IMG/VR virus record: IMGVR_UViG_3300030108_001316
Coordinates: 1 to 40,583 of that record
From: a virus
DNA length: 40,583 bases
Strand: one strand, 5' to 3'
Every line of letters begins with the position of its first letter. Position 1 is the first letter of the stretch. This document shows positions 1 to 5,755 of the stretch, piece after piece. The translations under genes were made by a program, and so were the position numbers. Below the pieces are notes generated by a model. That model ran no database searches, had not been told where the DNA came from, and saw only the letters and a list, made by a program, of their open reading frames with translations.

Positions 1-100
1 AGTACACTCATGTAATCTAGAAATACTACGTCTGGCATCAAAGAATCTACCTCTACTTCTAGCTCTGGTATACCAAACGACGACGAGCACACAGCATAAA
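1..100. repeat. Terminal direct repeat, left copy (circular joint)
   Basis: Positions 1-100 match 40484-40583 base for base except at 99 (a) versus 40582 (g). The helicase reading frame continues through the joint, so this looks like the overlap of a circular or circularly permuted assembly rather than a duplicated gene piece. The differing base falls in the third position of a phenylalanine codon (residue 211) and is silent. A physical 100-bp terminal repeat is possible but less likely, because the ends lie inside a gene. Confidence 0.9.
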
Positions 101-731
101 AGTCCGGAAACTCATGTGCCGTAGCGATACGTTCTTTCAGCATACCCTCAGAAAAATCTTGTACTGATACAAATAAAACTTTGAGTCCATCTCGTATTGC
201 TTGACGCACTAGTGACAACAGTATGGTAGTCTTACCTCTACCACTAAACGCACACAATACGGCTAACTCTTCTCTACTTACTCCGTAATAAAATAAACTA
301 AGTAAATCATTAGTAGTATCCGACACAAATTCACTTATAGGTTTAGCTACTGCTTGTGTTGTTATAGCTCTAACGTCTGATGCTACATTTATTCTTTCAA
401 GTTTCTTCTCTGGACGCACTCGTGATTTAAGTACGTCACCTACTTCTTTTAATTGTGTAAGTGTTTGTAAGTAATGGATAGACCTGTACCCTACAGCAGT
501 AGTCACTCGTTCTGACATACCTTTGAGATAATTAAACTCTGTTGAGTTAAGTTTACCCTTAACAAAATCAAGTAAGTCCGCCTTAGTTATATCAGTCTTA
601 CTCATCATCAACTCATCCAACACTATATCAAAGGGTGCGTCTAATTTAATTTTCTTTACTATTGGTTCTAACACTTGTCGTTTATCTTTCTTCAATAAGA
701 AAGTCATCAAGTTTAGATATGCGTTATCCAT
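1..731 (-). CDS. DnaB/T7-gp4-like replicative helicase, N-terminal part (gene crosses the joint)
   Basis: This part encodes residues 1-243 of a 348-residue RecA-fold helicase. The rest lies at 40168-40483 after circularisation. Residues 163-169 (SGRGKTT) form Walker A and residues 235-240 (VVFLDY) form Walker B with D239. Residues 1-130 are a helical region without the zinc finger or TOPRIM of T7 gp4; the primase is a separate gene at 38890-39669. The start at 731 overlaps the stop of the upstream gene as TAATG, and a GGAG-type ribosome site lies just upstream. As a hexameric 5'-3' helicase it would unwind phage DNA at the fork with the polymerase encoded in the same leftward operon. The family call is firm; the exact subfamily is not. 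Confidence 0.9.
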   Translation of the reverse strand, partial: MDNAYLNLMTFLLKKDKRQVLEPIVKKIKLDAPFDIVLDELMMSKTDITKADLLDFVKGKLNSTEFNYLKGMSERVTTAVGYRSIHYLQTLTQLKEVGDVLKSRVRPEKKLERINVASDVRAITTQAVAKPISEFVSDTTNDLLSLFYYGVSREELAVLCAFSGRGKTTILLSLVRQAIRDGLKVLFVSVQDFSEGMLKERIATAHEFPDFYAVCSSSFGIPELEVEVDSLMPDVVFLDYMSV

Positions 732-934
732 TACTCTTCTCCTTCTTTTCCGTATAGTAGTTCATCTCTGTACTGTAACAACTCTTCAACATTACGCTTT
801 ACATTGTTAATGTTAAGACCGTGCTGTTCCATAGCAATAGCAGAGTTTATAATAGCTAAGATGGTTATTCCTTCTTGCTTTTCTTTCTCTAACTGTTCTC
901 TGCGTTCAGAGTTTTTGTTATCATAATACGCCAT
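731..934 (-). CDS. Small acidic coiled-coil-like protein, unknown function
   Basis: This 67-residue protein starts at the ATG at 934, preceded by a strong AGGAGG site seven to eight bases upstream. An ATG nine bases further upstream is in frame but badly placed. It has a charged N-terminal helix rich in Glu, Lys and Arg, a short apolar stretch (ITILAIINSAIAM) and an acidic end. Its stop overlaps the helicase start by one base, so translation is probably coupled and the protein may act with the helicase. I recognise no family. Confidence 0.7.
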   Translation of the reverse strand: MAYYDNKNSERREQLEKEKQEGITILAIINSAIAMEQHGLNINNVKRNVEELLQYRDELLYGKEGEE

Positions 935-991
935 ACTAATCACCTCCTAATATAAATATAATTATAATCAATAGTAATATTATTTCTCCCA

Positions 992-1255
992 CTAGAATTC
1001 ACTTGTCCACTGTGTTACTTCTAGCAACAAGTATTCCCTTAAATTTTTAACGTGAGAGAAAAATGCAACTGGGTCACGTTGCCACCAGTTCCAATAATCT
1101 TCTCTTGTTTCTTCCGAAACGGGAGTGTCAGACCTATCGGCACTATCATATGACAACTCGCAATAAGAATTAAACTTTTCTTTTGATAGTCTTTTTCTTA
1201 CTCCGTGCAATGCTAGCAATACCAGTTCCGTCCCTTGCTTGTTTAGTTTCTGCAA
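992..1255 (-). CDS. Unknown small phage protein
   Basis: This 87-residue protein has no ATG start. A perfect AAGGAGG at 1262-1268 lies six bases before the TTG at 1255, which I take as the start; a TTG at 1261 abuts the ribosome site and is too close. The C-terminal half is rich in Trp and acidic residues (YWNWWQRDP, VTQWTSEF). It overlaps the 3' end of the upstream gene (1170-1385) by 86 bases in another frame, which is long even for this compact genome. One of the two could be wrong, but both have good ribosome sites. Confidence 0.55.
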   Translation of the reverse strand: MQKLNKQGTELVLLALHGVRKRLSKEKFNSYCELSYDSADRSDTPVSEETREDYWNWWQRDPVAFFSHVKNLREYLLLEVTQWTSEF

Positions 1256-1385
1256 CTTCAACCTCCTTTACTTTCATGGAATCAAAAAAACTTTTACTTG
1301 CTTTACTATCCCATTCACTTTGTTCGGGTGGGTAGTACATCAACTTGTAGAATGACGCACTCATTCCGTTTATTTTTTTACCCAT
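1170..1385 (-). CDS. Unknown small basic phage protein
   Basis: This 71-residue protein starts at the ATG at 1385, inside the TAATG overlap with the upstream gene, behind an AAGGAG site. It begins MGKKINGMSASFYKLMYYPP and ends in a basic tail (SKKKTIKRKV). The last 86 bases are shared with the next leftward gene in a second frame, so the extreme C-terminus is less certain. No family recognised. Confidence 0.6.
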   Translation of the reverse strand: MGKKINGMSASFYKLMYYPPEQSEWDSKASKSFFDSMKVKEVEVAETKQARDGTGIASIARSKKKTIKRKV

Positions 1386-1570
1386 TACTTTCTCCTTTCT
1401 TTTTCTCGTTTGTTCATAGCTTTTAGTACAGCTTCTTTCACTGCTTGTAATGTACTAGCATCAAGCACCTCACCACCAAAAGAATAATAATCTTTTTCTA
1501 TACCATTCTCTATTGTGTTAGCCGTAAATCTAATAGACATAGACCAGTCTGTTGCTGGTTTATTCTCCAT
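1385..1570 (-). CDS. Unknown small phage protein
   Basis: This 61-residue protein starts at the ATG at 1570 behind GAGGAGGTG, and its start lies within the last codons of the upstream gene. The predicted sequence has a beta-type N-terminal half (SMSIRFTANTIENG) and a basic amphipathic C-terminal helix ending in KREKERRK. Its end overlaps the next start by one base, typical of coupled translation. Function unknown. Confidence 0.65.
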   Translation of the reverse strand: MENKPATDWSMSIRFTANTIENGIEKDYYSFGGEVLDASTLQAVKEAVLKAMNKREKERRK

Positions 1571-1757
1571 CTTTCACCTCCTCACAGATATCCCACTGGA
1601 ATCCGTTGTACTCTACTTCAACATCTTTATGGGCGTTCCAAGTTACTTCTGATACTTGTCTAGAAAGCATACTCTTTGCCTCCTCCATGTTATCAGCTTC
1701 ATAAAACCCAACGTATTCTATAACTTCACTAGCTCTTATTACGAATTTTTTACTCAT
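1560..1757 (-). CDS. DpnD/PcfM-like small protein
   Basis: This 65-residue protein starts at the ATG at 1757 behind AAGGAGG. Its arrangement (beta strand, 'YEADNMEEAKSM' helix, then a beta strand around 'YNGFQWDICEE') resembles the small DpnD/PcfM-type domain, in which an 'A-x-x-x-x-E-A' helix follows two strands. The protein at 2093-2272 shows the same plan (VEASDEDEAYQIA, then NGFEVDEI), so the two are probably paralogues. The role of this family in phages is not established, and the assignment rests on pattern alone. Confidence 0.65.
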   Translation of the reverse strand: MSKKFVIRASEVIEYVGFYEADNMEEAKSMLSRQVSEVTWNAHKDVEVEYNGFQWDICEEVKDGE

Positions 1758-1957
1758 AGTTCCTCCTTGTCATCAATATCGTACTCACGCCAAGAGTCAT
1801 CATCATCCAAAACTTGGTCAGGAATCTTACTATACTCTTGTGTATACCAATCCTCTTCTGCTTGAATCATGGCATCCTTGAAGTCCAATGTACTAGACTT
1901 CTCCATAAGTTCTTCGGCTCTATGTTCTATCCAAGCCTCTCTAACTATATCGCTCAT
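1754..1957 (-). CDS. Unknown acidic small protein
   Basis: This 67-residue protein starts at the ATG at 1957, placed correctly behind AAGGAGGTG. A longer in-frame reading to 2005 lacks a ribosome site and would overlap the small membrane gene upstream. The protein is mostly helical with an acidic C-terminus containing four consecutive Asp. It overlaps the next gene by ATGA-type coupling. No family recognised. Confidence 0.65.
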   Translation of the reverse strand: MSDIVREAWIEHRAEELMEKSSTLDFKDAMIQAEEDWYTQEYSKIPDQVLDDDDSWREYDIDDKEEL

Positions 1958-1979
1958 ATGGTTGCACCTCCTTACTTTT

Positions 1980-2090
1980 TTAATATAACAGATTCGCCAG
2001 AGCATTGCAAATCAGTAACAAAATTAGTGGATAAAATATAAGACCCAAACCAAATTTGTTTCGCTTTACCCATTCTTTAATCTTACTCAT
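1980..2090 (-). CDS. Very small single-span membrane protein
   Basis: This 36-residue reading frame starts at the ATG at 2090, with GAGG from the end of the upstream gene serving as ribosome site. It reads as a basic N-terminus (MSKIKEWVKRNK) followed by an apolar span (GLGLIFYPLILLLICNALA). The basic-in rule suggests the N-terminus is cytoplasmic. It fills an otherwise unexplained gap in a gene-dense block. Small membrane proteins of this sort in early regions are often host-takeover factors, but nothing here proves that. Confidence 0.55.
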   Translation of the reverse strand: MSKIKEWVKRNKFGLGLIFYPLILLLICNALANLLY

Positions 2091-2092
2091 CA

Positions 2093-2272
2093 CTAGTCCT
2101 CCTGTATTTCGTCTACTTCAAAACCATTAGTCGACACTTCAGGTCCTGTTTCATCGTAGGTTAACTCAGATGCTATCTGATAAGCTTCATCTTCATCACT
2201 AGCTTCGACAGTGGTTTCGTAATAGTGAATATTACTGAGATATACTTTATATGTTTTTGTATTTTTGTCCAT
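2093..2272 (-). CDS. DpnD/PcfM-like small protein, second copy
   Basis: This 59-residue protein starts at the ATG at 2272 behind a perfect AAGGAGG. It reads MDKNTKTYKVYLSNIHYYE, then a 'VEASDEDEAYQIA' helix, then 'STNGFEVDEIQED'. The strand-strand-helix plan matches the DpnD/PcfM type and the likely paralogue at 1560-1757. The ribosome site directly follows the 15-bp palindrome at 2285-2299, so a hairpin in the message would sit immediately upstream of the ribosome site and could influence its translation. Confidence 0.65.
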   Translation of the reverse strand: MDKNTKTYKVYLSNIHYYETTVEASDEDEAYQIASELTYDETGPEVSTNGFEVDEIQED

Positions 2273-2284
2273 GTTTACCTCCTT

Positions 2285-2299
2285 GCGGGAAGTTCCCGC
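2285..2299. repeat. Palindrome copy 1 (GCGGG-N5-CCCGC)
   Basis: Perfect 7-bp arms around a single central base. It lies between the stop codon of the gene at 2300 and the ribosome site of the next gene at 2272. One of six copies of the motif. Confidence 0.85.
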
Positions 2300-2536
2300 T
2301 TATTTGTTTAATAATTGTTTGTATTCGGGATAGTACCGACTTATTTCTTCTTCTAGTATCTTTGACTTGATGTCATCTCTGAGTTCGTAATCGGTATCTC
2401 TCTCTTCTTCAGTTTTGTACCATTTACAATACATAACGTCATCATTCCATAAATACTGAAGACCATAGATGTAACCATCATTATCATCAGTTGGTTTGTG
2501 GTCAAACCAATACACTTTTTCTTTACTTACCATCAT
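2300..2536 (-). CDS. Unknown acidic phage protein
   Basis: This 78-residue protein starts at tandem ATGs (2536 and 2533) behind GAGGAGG within the end of the preceding gene. It is rich in aromatic and acidic residues (YWFDHKPTDDNDGYIYG; YLWNDDVMYCKWY) with a helical C-terminal half ending SRYYPEYKQLLNK. Its stop codon abuts palindrome copy 1. No family recognised. Confidence 0.65.
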   Translation of the reverse strand: MMVSKEKVYWFDHKPTDDNDGYIYGLQYLWNDDVMYCKWYKTEEERDTDYELRDDIKSKILEEEISRYYPEYKQLLNK

Positions 2537-2837
2537 CTTCCTCCTCTCTGTAGGTTTGCAAACCCCTTGTGGGGTGTGGTATTACACCGATATCTCGTAA
2601 CCATACATGTACTGCATGACTGGGTATCGGGTCTAGTTTTCTATTTTTCATCAACAGACATATGCATGAGTGCCACCTGACATGACACTCTGCATACTCT
2701 GGATAACAGCGTTCTAAGTATTCGTACAAGTCTGTACCAAAATTAAAACTATATGGGTTTGTTAATGGTGTTGTACCTCTGATAAGAAAAGAAGTTTCTT
2801 CTTCTTCTAGTATCAATTCTGTAGTTTCTTCGTCCAT
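2523..2837 (-). CDS. Unknown phage protein
   Basis: This 104-residue protein starts at the ATG at 2837 behind AGGAGG. It has acidic ends (a Glu-rich run near residues 3-14 and EEEDDGK at the end) and a central region with three cysteines and several histidines (RCYPEYAECHVRWHSCICLLM). The spacing does not match a zinc finger I know. It overlaps the next leftward gene by 14 bases. Confidence 0.65.
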   Translation of the reverse strand: MDEETTELILEEEETSFLIRGTTPLTNPYSFNFGTDLYEYLERCYPEYAECHVRWHSCICLLMKNRKLDPIPSHAVHVWLRDIGVIPHPTRGLQTYREEEDDGK

Positions 2838-2846
2838 AGTATCCTC

Positions 2847-3116
2847 CTATACTGGTGGTAATTGTTCTAGTTCGTTTGCATCTTTACGTAATAATGCACG
2901 CTTAATACATACATTGTCAACATAAAAACGATACTCTCTGTCGCCATTGTCGTGCTTGCGGTGTGTTACCACATGCTTAACAAAGTGATGAGAGTTACTC
3001 GCACTCGTGCCTACCTTTACAAGGACATCACCGGTTTCTTTTACGCCGTATGATTTGTTACCTTGTTGATAGGCACAAGAGTTGATGATATTCCATATTG
3101 GATAACTTCTACTCAT
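2847..3116 (-). CDS. Unknown phage protein
   Basis: This 89-residue protein starts at the ATG at 3116 behind AAGGAGG. It appears mostly beta, with many charged and His residues (SNSHHFVKHVVTHRKHDNGDREYRFYVDN). A fold that reads 'input sequence, then strand-rich core with the motif REYRFYVDN' recurs in my memory of marine phage hypothetical proteins, but no function is attached. It is separated by a few bases from its neighbours in the leftward operon. Confidence 0.65.
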   Translation of the reverse strand: MSRSYPIWNIINSCAYQQGNKSYGVKETGDVLVKVGTSASNSHHFVKHVVTHRKHDNGDREYRFYVDNVCIKRALLRKDANELEQLPPV

Positions 3117-3131
3117 GTGCCTGTCCTCCTT

Positions 3132-3353
3132 CTATCCATTGTTTTGATAGTATTCAATGACTGCTGGATATTTCTCTGCCAACTCGCCATATCTTTTTAT
3201 GATGGTAAAGTGCTCATCACGAGTTAAGCCAGCTCGTTCTCGTGCCTCTTGACTCATCATGTTATCGCCACCTTCGTACTGCACAGCAACAAATCTGTCA
3301 AACAGAATATTGTCAATAGCGTTCAGTCCTAGGTCCTGTACACGTCTACTCAT
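3132..3353 (-). CDS. Unknown small phage protein
   Basis: This 73-residue protein starts at the ATG at 3353 behind GGAGGG. It is helical, with no cysteine; the segment SQEARERAGLTRDEHFTIIKRYGELAEKY looks like two amphipathic helices separated by a turn. A DNA-binding role cannot be excluded, but I see no clear helix-turn-helix. Confidence 0.6.
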   Translation of the reverse strand: MSRRVQDLGLNAIDNILFDRFVAVQYEGGDNMMSQEARERAGLTRDEHFTIIKRYGELAEKYPAVIEYYQNNG

Positions 3354-3366
3354 GTTAGTTCCCTCC

Positions 3367-3540
3367 TTATTTTAGTTGTTTTTTTATTAACTTGATGTCT
3401 GTTCTGAGTGACTCAAACTTTTCATCTAGGTTCATGCGTTTGTGATGTGTGGTGCTTACGATATGTATATAATTATACAATTCATGAAGCATGTCGGCAC
3501 ACTTCTCTAGTAACTCAGCATCTTTCTTATCTGGTTGCAT
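3367..3540 (-). CDS. Small helical protein, unknown
   Basis: This 57-residue reading frame starts at the ATG at 3540 behind AAGGAGGTG and ends at a TAA that overlaps the ribosome site of the next gene. The sequence MQPDKKDAELLEKCADMLHE... continues as one or two long helices with a basic end (KLIKKQLK). A coiled coil is likely. It fills the gap between 3353 and 3556 exactly and has a strong ribosome site, hence the call. Confidence 0.6.
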   Translation of the reverse strand: MQPDKKDAELLEKCADMLHELYNYIHIVSTTHHKRMNLDEKFESLRTDIKLIKKQLK

Positions 3541-3555
3541 TACTCACCTCCTTAT

Positions 3556-3975
3556 TTATAACTCAGCATCAAAAGCACAGCGACCGCATTGTATAATACA
3601 ATCACGAATCTCTTTACCTAAGTCGTGTCTAGCATACAATACTAGAGCCTTGTCTACTTCTTCTGCTGGTATATTGGTTTGTTCTACTATCATCTCGTCA
3701 TTGTAACCATTGTTCTCTTTGAAAAACTTGTCTAACTCAGCTTTGTAAGAGCCTAGTTGGTCAGCTATGTCATTGAGTTTAGTTATAACACCAGACAGAT
3801 GTTCTTCTCCAAAGTAATACTCTAAGCCATCGTAATACTCGGCTTCTTCATACAATTTTTTGCCATCACTCTGCAAAAAGTATACACCTCGGACTCCGAA
3901 ATGATTTGCATCATTACTATTCTGTACTGCAAACCAGAACTTGCCATTGATATCACCATTATAGTATCTACCCAT
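3556..3975 (-). CDS. Conserved phage protein of the 'GRYYNGDINGKFWFAVQ' type
   Basis: This 139-residue protein starts at the ATG at 3975 behind AGGAGGTGAG. The opening residues and later 'EYYFGEEHLSGV' and 'FFKENNGYNDEM' form a pattern I recall in hypothetical proteins of several marine phages and some bacteria. The middle is helical and charged. C-terminal CIIQCGRCAF contains three cysteines (C-x3-C-x2-C), possibly a metal site, with too few ligands for certainty. Function unknown. It is the first gene after the structured intergenic element at 4086-4147. Confidence 0.7.
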   Translation of the reverse strand: MGRYYNGDINGKFWFAVQNSNDANHFGVRGVYFLQSDGKKLYEEAEYYDGLEYYFGEEHLSGVITKLNDIADQLGSYKAELDKFFKENNGYNDEMIVEQTNIPAEEVDKALVLYARHDLGKEIRDCIIQCGRCAFDAEL

Positions 3976-4085
3976 AGGAACTCACCTCCTGTTTAGTATA
4001 GTGGTGATTTTTGTGAGGAATAAAACCACCAAAACCTAGAATTCATTTTGTTGTGGGCTTGAACTCCGAACTTACCCATTTAGTA

Positions 4086-4147
4086 TGTGTAGCTCATCGT
4101 GAACAGGTCACTTTAATCTCACGCCTTAATCCTGTCTAAGCTACACA
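4086..4147 (-). ncRNA. Candidate structured RNA with possible pseudoknot
   Basis: This lies in the 193-base gap between two leftward genes. A perfect 9-bp outer stem pairs 4086-4094 with 4139-4147. Inside, 4098-4102 can pair with 4119-4123, and 4103-4107 with 4131-4135; these two 5-bp helices cross, so they form either a pseudoknot or two exclusive states. A third local hairpin (4099-4102 with 4108-4111) competes with both. It is given on the minus strand because flanking transcription is leftward. I could not fit a tRNA or any riboswitch I know. It could be a cis-regulator of the gene at 3975 or a free small RNA. Confidence 0.45.
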
Positions 4148-4153
4148 GGTATT

Positions 4154-4168
4154 GCGGGACATTCCCGC
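4154..4168. repeat. Palindrome copy 2 (GCGGG-N5-CCCGC)
   Basis: Arms of 6 bp around CAT. It abuts the stop codon of the gene at 4169, the same placement as copy 1, and is followed leftward by the structured element. Confidence 0.85.
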
Positions 4169-4444
4169 TTACTCTGGTTGACCAACGACTGCCAACCACT
4201 CGCCATCTCGTTCTACTGCCATCACATGACTGGCATAGATAGAACCCATCTCATCAAAGAAACCTACTTCAGTACCCTTGGTATCAACTAAGACAGTTTT
4301 CTTTAGTCCTTTACCCTGCTTAGGTGATTCCATTAGATAAGAAGTTATAGGTTGTTCGACACCAACTTCTCTTAGCTGAGTAGTCTTTAGCTTGTCGCCT
4401 TTGACTAACTCACCATAGGAGATTGTATCGTAGAATTCACTCAT
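4169..4444 (-). CDS. Unknown phage protein
   Basis: This 91-residue protein starts at the ATG at 4444 behind GGAGGTGAG. It is predicted to be mainly beta (KKTVLVDTKGTEVGFFDEMGSIYASHVMAVERDGEWLAVVG), a small barrel-like composition. It is the first gene after the terminator and AT-rich spacer, flanked by palindrome copy 3 upstream and copy 2 immediately downstream. No family recognised. Confidence 0.65.
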   Translation of the reverse strand: MSEFYDTISYGELVKGDKLKTTQLREVGVEQPITSYLMESPKQGKGLKKTVLVDTKGTEVGFFDEMGSIYASHVMAVERDGEWLAVVGQPE

Positions 4445-4468
4445 GGTATCTCACCTCCATTTGTATTT

Positions 4469-4483
4469 GCGGGAGAATCCCGC
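4469..4483. repeat. Palindrome copy 3 (GCGGG-N5-CCCGC)
   Basis: Arms extend to 8 bp (TTGCGGGA and TCCCGCAA) around GAA. It lies in the presumed leader of the gene at 4444. Confidence 0.85.
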
Positions 4484-4484
4484 A

Positions 4485-4621
4485 ACTAGTTACTAGTTAA
4501 TACTTACTAATATAATTAAATACTAATAACTAGTATCTACTAGTAACTAATATATACATATAAGTATACACTAATATACTAGTATGTCAAGTGACCAGTT
4601 GCTACTCATGTAAACACTAGT
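4485..4621. repeat. ACTAGT hexamer cluster in AT-rich spacer; candidate origin or protein-binding array
   Basis: The non-coding stretch 4445-4755 holds six ACTAGT sites starting at 4485, 4492, 4529, 4539, 4578 and 4616, in a background almost free of G and C. Two close pairs (starts 7 and 10 bases apart) look iteron-like. The site at 4578 is part of ATACTAGTAT (4576-4585), which also occurs at the rightward promoter (5751-5760). An AT-rich tract with repeated binding sites between two operon segments is a plausible replication origin or regulator array. No gene fits here. Confidence 0.45.
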
Positions 4622-4675
4622 ACCCTCTGCAAAATATTAATAATAACAAAAGTTAAGATTTTATAGTTTTAATTT

Positions 4676-4690
4676 GCGGGTTTTTCCCGC
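4676..4690. repeat. Palindrome copy 4 (GCGGG-N5-CCCGC)
   Basis: The centre is TTTTT, with arms extended to 8 bp (TTTGCGGG and CCCGCAAA). It lies just downstream of the leftward terminator. The central base pair of other copies (A/T) is not kept. Confidence 0.8.
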
Positions 4691-4700
4691 AAAATTAGAC

Positions 4701-4725
4701 AAAAAAAAACCCCCTTGCGGGGGTT
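4701..4725 (-). terminator. Rho-independent terminator of the first leftward gene
   Basis: On the minus strand a 7-bp stem (4719-4725 with 4708-4714, AACCCCC/GGGGGTT) with a four-base loop is followed by a run of U from 4709 down to 4701. It lies 31 bases beyond the stop codon of the gene at 4756. It would separate the first leftward gene from the rest of the operon, fully or partly. Confidence 0.85.
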
Positions 4726-4755
4726 GTGAATAAGTTAGATTTTGTTTTTGATTTT

Positions 4756-5319
4756 TTAGTTTTTGCCGGCTATGGCTGTTTTAGTTGCTGGGATATGTTG
4801 AATAGCTATTTCATAACTTTCGATTTTATCCCTAAGAAAATTCAGTCTATCTTCTGTAGGTCTGAATTTATCTTTGGTTAAGTCTGAGAAAAGTAAACCA
4901 ATAAGGCTTAATTTTTCATCATTAGACAAAACCTTTTTAGCTTTGGGCTTTGCTGGGCTAGAATCTTTAGCTTTCCAGCCTGACTTTTTAGCCTCTTCGG
5001 TAAGTCCTAGATTTTGAATAGACTTTGCCGAAAGTGCCATTCCCTTTTTATTTAACTTACCATTGCTATCTAGCTTAGTAGATGAACGATAAGCTCTTGA
5101 TACTGTATCGTAATATCTTTCTGATACATTCCAAGATTTAACAAGGTCCAAAGTTGCTGGATTCCAATCCCTAGTCTTTTGAGATAGATTATATTTTTTA
5201 TCTCCTAGGAATTTTGAATCCTGAACCATTAAACCTCTTAGGTTCTTAAAGTTAGATTGGAAAAGGTCGTCGCCTTTGACAAGACCTTTAATTACTGTTT
5301 TGTAATCGTTTATTTTCAT
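4756..5319 (-). CDS. First leftward gene, unknown lysine-rich protein
   Basis: This 187-residue protein starts at the ATG at 5319, spaced correctly from TAGGAG; an in-frame ATG at 5343 is too far upstream. It is basic and helical (TVIKGLVKGDDLFQSNFKNLRG), with a Pro/Lys linker near residues 120-130 (KAKDSSPAKPKAKKV) between an N-terminal region and a C-terminal helical region (KLSLIGLLFSDLTKDKF; RLNFLRDKIESYEIA). It stands alone between a promoter (5348-5377) and a strong terminator, so it is probably the earliest or the most abundantly made leftward product. A DNA-binding or host-takeover role would fit, but no family is recognised. Confidence 0.75.
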   Translation of the reverse strand: MKINDYKTVIKGLVKGDDLFQSNFKNLRGLMVQDSKFLGDKKYNLSQKTRDWNPATLDLVKSWNVSERYYDTVSRAYRSSTKLDSNGKLNKKGMALSAKSIQNLGLTEEAKKSGWKAKDSSPAKPKAKKVLSNDEKLSLIGLLFSDLTKDKFRPTEDRLNFLRDKIESYEIAIQHIPATKTAIAGKN

Positions 5320-5347
5320 GTTCTCTCCTACTAACTTATTCACTCTA

Positions 5348-5377
5348 TTATTATGAATGATATATCAATAATATCAA
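5348..5377 (-). promoter_or_regulatory. Leftward sigma-70-type promoter
   Basis: On the minus strand, TTGATA at 5377-5372 is followed after 18 bases by TAATAA at 5353-5348; CATAAT at 5355-5350 is an alternative -10 with a 16-base spacer. It lies 29 bases or more before the start at 5319. It would drive the first leftward gene and, by read-through, the replication operon. Confidence 0.6.
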
Positions 5378-5401
5378 GTACCAAAACGAAATTAATTATT
5401 T

Positions 5402-5416
5402 GCGGGATATTCCCGC
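5402..5416. repeat. Palindrome copy 5 (GCGGG-N5-CCCGC)
   Basis: Centre TAT with 7-bp arms (TGCGGGA and TCCCGCA). It is the only copy upstream of the leftward promoter, about 25 bases before its -35, where an operator could sit. Confidence 0.85.
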
Positions 5417-5488
5417 ATAATTATTTCTATAATGAATATATAAACCTTGTCTGCCGTTTTTGTGTAAATTTTTTTTGCCTTTTGTAGA

Positions 5489-5521
5489 CCCCCCCTAGGT
5501 TGCCACAACCGCCCACACCCC
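5489..5521 (-). other. G-rich tract, possible G-quadruplex
   Basis: The plus strand has a run of seven C (5489-5495), then CC and GCCC and CCCC groups to 5521, inside an otherwise AT-rich divergent region (5320-5776) with no supported gene. The minus strand therefore has four or more G-runs (GGGG, GGG, GG, GG, G7) within 33 bases. Only some tracts reach three G, so a regular quadruplex is possible but not assured. Confidence 0.3.
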
Positions 5522-5658
5522 TAATAAAAGTACATGGGTTGATTTCCCAACTCTCCTCATAAAAACTGCAAGTATTTATTGTTATTATAAATATGTAATA
5601 GTTACGGGCACTTACAACGCCGCCCAATGCTCACCCAATTGTAGTTATTAGTTACCAA

Positions 5659-5681
5659 AGAATACTGGTATAAGGTATTCT
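5659..5681. repeat. Inverted repeat AGAATAC-N9-GTATTCT
   Basis: Perfect 7-bp arms around TGGTATAAG, upstream of the rightward promoter in the divergent region. It may be an operator or a leader hairpin. Confidence 0.4.
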
Positions 5682-5683
5682 AA

Positions 5684-5698
5684 AGCACATATAGTGCT
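5684..5698. repeat. Inverted repeat AGCAC-ATATA-GTGCT
   Basis: A perfect 15-bp palindrome with central ATATA, 26 bases before the rightward -35. Its size and symmetry suit a dimeric regulator. The neighbouring repeat at 5659-5681 is of a different sequence. Confidence 0.4.
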
Positions 5699-5724
5699 GT
5701 ATTTACCTAGATAATAAATAAAAC

Positions 5725-5755
5725 TTGACAAATGGCTTTCTGGGCTATTTATACT
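5725..5755 (+). promoter_or_regulatory. Rightward sigma-70-type promoter
   Basis: A perfect TTGACA at 5725-5730 and TATACT at 5750-5755 with a 19-base spacer (TTTATA at 5748 gives 17). It lies 21 bases before the ATG at 5777, with AAGGGG between. It would drive the packaging and virion operon using host RNA polymerase. Confidence 0.65.

Noticed and set aside
4040-4147. tRNA-like signals (GTAGCTTAG and GTTCAAGCCC) on the minus strand
   Set aside because: No 7-bp acceptor stem, the T-arm would have two mismatches, and the D-arm cannot close. The dyads fit another structure better.
5427-5627. Minus-strand 66-codon frame in the divergent region
   Set aside because: No ribosome site; the sequence is low-quality composition (Gly/Cys/Tyr-rich from the C-rich tract), and it overlaps several regulatory dyads.
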